This document shows, piece by piece, positions 6,228 through 8,830 of a DNA stretch of 8,830 bases. The notes beneath the pieces were generated by a model, which had not been told where the DNA came from, made no database searches, and saw only the letters and a program-made list of their open reading frames with translations. Within the stretch, counting starts at the first letter, position 1; each line of letters starts with the position of its first letter. The DNA comes from Thiobacillus sp. UBA2487 (GTDB lineage Bacteria > Pseudomonadota > Gammaproteobacteria > Burkholderiales > Sulfuriferulaceae). A program made the position numbers and the translations under genes. The stretch lies in NCBI GenBank assembly GCA_002341815.1, contig DDOT01000129.1:322-9151 (forward strand), in the 5' to 3' direction.

Positions 6228-6421
6228 GTAAATCCTAAAAAATGTCTTTTTGGCGATGACGCACGCAACGCGATCGCCGGGATGTTAATCGGCGCTTCCG
6301 CATGAACCGGCCAGCCACTTTCGATCAACACCGCGATTCTGGCAGAATTTTACCGTTTGCCGCAAGCGGAACGGCATGATTTTTGATATGATGTTTGTAC
6401 TTTATCTTTTTGACCTGATCC
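6228..6421. promoter_or_regulatory. Divergent intergenic region between yciB and the PHP gene
   Basis: These 194 bases separate the two divergent gene runs and should hold promoters for both. Rightward, see the extended -10 box at 6384-6392. Leftward, the best candidate is TTGCGG (6365-6360) with CAGAAT (6341-6336) at 18-base spacing, which is weak; an isolated TAAAAT (6352-6347) is an alternative. Imperfect inverted repeats lie at 6353-6374 (CCGTT-TG-CCGC-AA-GCGGAACGG) and 6252-6278 (GGCGAT/ATCGCC, 15-base loop). No tRNA or recognised riboswitch was seen. Confidence 0.4.
6384..6392 (+). promoter_or_regulatory. Extended -10 promoter element for the PHP-yciO-M50 run
   Basis: TGATATGAT matches the extended -10 consensus TGnTATAAT at all but one position. 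Transcription would begin near 6399, leaving a leader of about 23 bases before the ATG at 6422. No good -35 lies 17 bases upstream (AAGCGG), which extended -10 promoters can tolerate. The imperfect inverted repeat at 6353-6374 overlaps the -35 region and could be an operator. Confidence 0.4.
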
Positions 6422-7270
6422 ATGTCGTCAGACTTGCAATACGATCTACATTCACACACCTGCGTTTCTGATGGTGTGTTAACCCCAACCCAATTACTTG
6501 AACGTGCTGCTGAACGTAAGGTCGATATTTTGGCCTTAACGGATCATGATGACACCCGTGGTATTGTCGAGGCAACGGACGCTGCCACTCGGGTTGGCGT
6601 GAGATTGGTGCCCGGCGTTGAAATTTCGGTAACGTGGAACAACACCACGATTCATGTCGTAGGACTCGGCATCGATCCGCAATATGCCGCATTGGCGGCG
6701 GGTCTTGCCGGGATTCGGGAAGGTCGGCTTGAGCGTGCAGGGCGTATCGCTGCACAGTTGGCGCGCTTTGGCGTACCTGATGCCTTGGCTGGCGCGCAAC
6801 GACAAGCCGGCAATCCGGAACTGATCGGTCGCCTGCATTTTGCGCGTGATTTGGTGGCGCGTGGCGTGTGTAAAGATGTACAAAGTGTATTCAAACGCTG
6901 GCTGGCCAAAGGCAAACCGGGTTATGTATCGCATCGTTGGGCTGACATGGAAGATGCCGTTGGCTGGATTTGTGCAAGTGGTGGCCAAGCCGTATTGGCG
7001 CATCCGGGGCGCTATGAATTGGGTTCAAACAAACTGATACAACTGTTGACAGAATTTCGGGCAGCGGGCGGTAGCGCAATTGAAGTGGTGACCGGCAGTC
7101 ATACGCCCGATCAGTTTGTGCGGTTTGCACGCTTGGCTAACGAACATGGGTTTTTGGCGTCGCGCGGATCGGATTTCCATAGCCCGGATGAGCATTGGCG
7201 GGATTTGGGCCGACTCGCAAAACTGCCGGACAGTTGCACACCAGTCTGGCAAAACTGGACATTAAACTAA
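6422..7270 (+). CDS. rnm: PHP-domain phosphoesterase (3',5'-nucleoside bisphosphate phosphatase / RNase AM type)
   Basis: A 282-aa cytoplasmic metal-dependent PHP phosphoesterase. The family (E. coli YciV/TrpH, Chromobacterium CV1693) removes the 3'-phosphate of pAp-type nucleotides and, in E. coli as RNase AM, trims rRNA 5' ends. Metal-binding motifs are complete: DLHSHT (H10, H12), SDG (D17), LTDHDD (D41-D44), GVEIS (E67), IHVVG (H78), AHPGRY (H194) and SDFH (D251, H253). GRLHFARDLVARG (136-148) is typical of the insertion domain of this subfamily. There is no polymerase-type domain, so it is not DnaE or PolX. The Shine-Dalgarno is weak, but the start matches the family N-terminus. Its TAA is directly followed by the yciO ATG with no gap. 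The exact substrate in this organism is inferred from the family. Confidence 0.92.
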   Translation: MSSDLQYDLHSHTCVSDGVLTPTQLLERAAERKVDILALTDHDDTRGIVEATDAATRVGVRLVPGVEISVTWNNTTIHVVGLGIDPQYAALAAGLAGIREGRLERAGRIAAQLARFGVPDALAGAQRQAGNPELIGRLHFARDLVARGVCKDVQSVFKRWLAKGKPGYVSHRWADMEDAVGWICASGGQAVLAHPGRYELGSNKLIQLLTEFRAAGGSAIEVVTGSHTPDQFVRFARLANEHGFLASRGSDFHSPDEHWRDLGRLAKLPDSCTPVWQNWTLN

Positions 7271-7897
7271 ATGGCACAGTATTTTACGCTTCATCCGGAT
7301 AACCCGCAGCCTCGCCTGATACGGCAAACCTGCGAGATTTTGCGCGCGGGTGGTTTGGTGGCCATGCCAACGGATTCAAGTTATGCCATTGTTTGTCATT
7401 TGGGCGAGAAACAAGCGCAAGACCGGATTCGCCAACTGCGAGGCGTTGATGACAAACATCATTTTACCTTGTTGTGTCGTGACTTATCGGAATTGGGAAC
7501 CTATGCCAAGGTGGATAATCAGCAATTTCGGATGCTAAAAGCAGCCACTCCGGGCAGCTATACGTTTATTCTGGAGGCCACGCGAGAGGTGCCGCGCCGT
7601 CTGCATCATCCGAAACGCAGCACGATAGGGTTACGTGTGCCAGATCATCCGGTTATATTGGCGGTATTGGAAGCCTTGGGCGAGCCGTTGTTGGGCATGA
7701 CGCTGATTCTTCCGGGTGAAAAACTGCCATTACATGAACCGGAAGATATTCGGGACAGCCTTGAAAAACAGATTGATTTGGTGGTGGATGCGGGCGCTTG
7801 CGGAATTGAACCAACCACGGTCATCGATCTGACTGACGGGAATGTTGTTGTGATGCGTGAGGGACGTGGTTCCCTTGAACCTTTCGGACTGAAATAA
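7271..7897 (+). CDS. yciO: YciO, Sua5/YrdC/TsaC-family protein
   Basis: A 208-aa protein of the YrdC fold. Sua5/TsaC members make threonylcarbamoyl-AMP for the tRNA t6A modification; YciO is a paralogous branch with a less certain main role. It resembles E. coli YciO from end to end as I recall it: HPDNPQPRLI (8-17), PTDSSYA (33-39), FTLLCRDLSELGTY (65-78), TPGSYTFIL (about 93-101), EVPRRL, TIGLRVP and C-terminal PTTVIDLTD with REGRG. The length matches YciO. It is shorter than Sua5, so the Sua5 C-terminal domain is absent. The start follows the PHP stop immediately, and the stop shares one base with the next gene (TAATG), so this is one cotranscribed set. It is not the cell's presumed main TsaC, which would be encoded elsewhere. 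Confidence 0.93.
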   Translation: MAQYFTLHPDNPQPRLIRQTCEILRAGGLVAMPTDSSYAIVCHLGEKQAQDRIRQLRGVDDKHHFTLLCRDLSELGTYAKVDNQQFRMLKAATPGSYTFILEATREVPRRLHHPKRSTIGLRVPDHPVILAVLEALGEPLLGMTLILPGEKLPLHEPEDIRDSLEKQIDLVVDAGACGIEPTTVIDLTDGNVVVMREGRGSLEPFGLK

Positions 7898-8598
7898 TGG
7901 AACTCAATCTCATACAAAAAATCAGTGTCTGGATTATTCCGGTTATTTTCGCCATCACATTGCATGAGGCAGCACACGGTTACGTGGCGCGTTATTTTGG
8001 TGACAAAAGCGCATGGATGCTGGGACGTGTAACCCTGAATCCACTTAAACATATCGACCCTGTGGGCACCATTCTGGTGCCGTTAACGATTTTGTTATTG
8101 GCCAAAGTGCTGGGTGGCGGATTCATGCTGTTTGGCTGGGCCAAACCGGTGCCGGTAAATTTTTCGGCCTTACGCAATCCAAAAAAAGACATGTTGTGGG
8201 TTGCCCTGGCAGGACCCGGCGCCAACCTGTTCATGGCTATCTGTTGGGCATTGATCATTCATCTGGGCGTGTTGATGGGTGATGCCTACAGCCAACCCTT
8301 GGTGCTCATGGGAACCGCCGGCGTATTTATCAATGCGATTTTGATGGCATTAAATCTGTTTCCGTTACCCCCGCTTGATGGGGGGCGCATTATGGTTAGC
8401 CTGCTGCCTGATCACATGGCCTGGAAATTTGCCAGTCTTGAACCCTATGGGTTTTATATTCTGATTGCATTAATTGCAACCGGTATTCTTAATACCTTGT
8501 TGGCACCCGTCATGTCGTTTGTGCTGATGTTGGCCAGTGCTTTTGCAGGCGTGACAACCAGTGATTTGGTGTATTTGATTTCAGTGATCTCCAATTGA
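7897..8598 (+). CDS. Site-2 protease family (M50) membrane metalloprotease
   Basis: A 233-aa polytopic zinc protease of the short M50 type, which cuts substrates within the inner membrane. HEAAH at residues 23-27 is the HExxH zinc and catalytic motif, in the first hydrophobic segment. NLFPLPPLDGGR (153-164) supplies the third zinc ligand, D161. FGWAKPVPVN (79-88) and LAGPGANL (104-111) are standard for this subfamily. About five to six hydrophobic segments are visible. There is no PDZ domain, unlike RseP, so it is not the sigma-E regulator protease; natural substrates of this group are mostly unknown. It shares one base with yciO and lies 17 bases before trpS, an order common in betaproteobacteria. 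Both catalytic motifs are intact, so it should be active. Confidence 0.92.
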   Translation: MELNLIQKISVWIIPVIFAITLHEAAHGYVARYFGDKSAWMLGRVTLNPLKHIDPVGTILVPLTILLLAKVLGGGFMLFGWAKPVPVNFSALRNPKKDMLWVALAGPGANLFMAICWALIIHLGVLMGDAYSQPLVLMGTAGVFINAILMALNLFPLPPLDGGRIMVSLLPDHMAWKFASLEPYGFYILIALIATGILNTLLAPVMSFVLMLASAFAGVTTSDLVYLISVISN

Positions 8599-8615
8599 AT
8601 AGCAAGAATTAATTT

Positions 8616-8830
8616 ATGTACGCAAACAGAGTGTTATCGGGCATGCGCCCGACCGGAAACCTGCATCTTGGCCATTATCACGGGGTGCTCAAGAATTGGA
8701 TCAAGTTGCAACATGAGTATGAGTGCCTGTTTTTTGTCGCGGACTGGCATGCGCTAACCACCCATTACGATCATCCGACTGCCATTCGGCAGAATGCAAT
8801 GGACATGGTGATTGACTGGTTGGCGGCTGG
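8616..8830 (+). CDS. trpS: Tryptophanyl-tRNA synthetase (partial, N-terminus)
   Basis: Class I synthetase charging tRNA-Trp with tryptophan. Seventy-one codons are visible before the window ends. MRPTGNLHLGHYHGVLKNW (10-28) contains the HIGH-type ATP-binding motif as HLGH (17-20) and the TrpS-specific surroundings. FFVADWHALTTHY (40-52) is the next conserved block. This is the longer bacterial TrpS form, not the E. coli type with GNY in that place. The ATG at 8616 gives a normal N-terminus (MYANRVLSG). The Shine-Dalgarno is poor (AAGAA), so expression may rely on the upstream M50 gene. The cut at the end is the window edge. Confidence 0.93.
   Translation, partial: MYANRVLSGMRPTGNLHLGHYHGVLKNWIKLQHEYECLFFVADWHALTTHYDHPTAIRQNAMDMVIDWLAA

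Noticed and set aside
6224..6331. 35-codon minus-strand open frame (GTG start) ending in an ATGA overlap with the yciB start
   Set aside because: It has no Shine-Dalgarno and no recognisable family, and an open frame of this length is expected by chance. The ATGA overlap alone is not enough.
6536..7003. 155-codon minus-strand open frame within the PHP gene
   Set aside because: It lies opposite the complete catalytic motifs of the PHP protein and shows no conserved features.

Overview
The window looks like a chromosomal segment of a betaproteobacterium of moderate GC content, perhaps in the Nitrosomonadales/Gallionellales range. The class is inferred from the RKEHV motif in Hfq, the HLGHYHGVLKNW form of TrpS, and the gene orders yciB-yciI-bolA-peptidyl-prolyl isomerase and PHP phosphatase-yciO-M50 protease-trpS. 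The genus cannot be read from the sequence. All genes identified are chromosomal types; there is no phage, IS element, CRISPR array, tRNA or rRNA.

The layout is two divergent gene runs around a 194-base spacer (6228-6421). The leftward run occupies 6227 down to 1. It begins with a conserved housekeeping block: inner membrane protein YciB, a YciI-family protein with a long N-terminal extension, BolA, and a parvulin-type lipoprotein isomerase. It continues with a divergent Hfq-like protein and a small membrane protein with HHH and CPSC motifs, coupled to it by a TGATG stop/start. It ends with a TonB-dependent outer membrane receptor, an ExbB-type motor protein, and an ExbD-type partner cut by the window edge. 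The receptor, ExbB and ExbD form an energised outer membrane import module. The His/Cys-containing small protein next to it suggests a metal, possibly copper, but this is inference.

The rightward run occupies 6422 to 8830. It holds a PHP-domain phosphatase/exonuclease (YciV/RNase AM type), YciO, an M50 site-2 protease family protein, and the start of tryptophanyl-tRNA synthetase. The first three genes abut or overlap by one base, so this is a tight operon. An extended -10 box lies about 30 bases upstream of the PHP gene.

Inverted repeats sit at three junctions of the leftward run: after the isomerase (14-bp stem, no T-tract), before the receptor (9-bp stem plus T-run) and just before exbB (7-bp stem plus TTTT abutting the Shine-Dalgarno). 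They probably adjust expression between the sub-blocks.

The most unusual content is the Hfq paralogue with altered RNA-binding features, encoded between the isomerase and the transport module. The other genes are recognisable family members.
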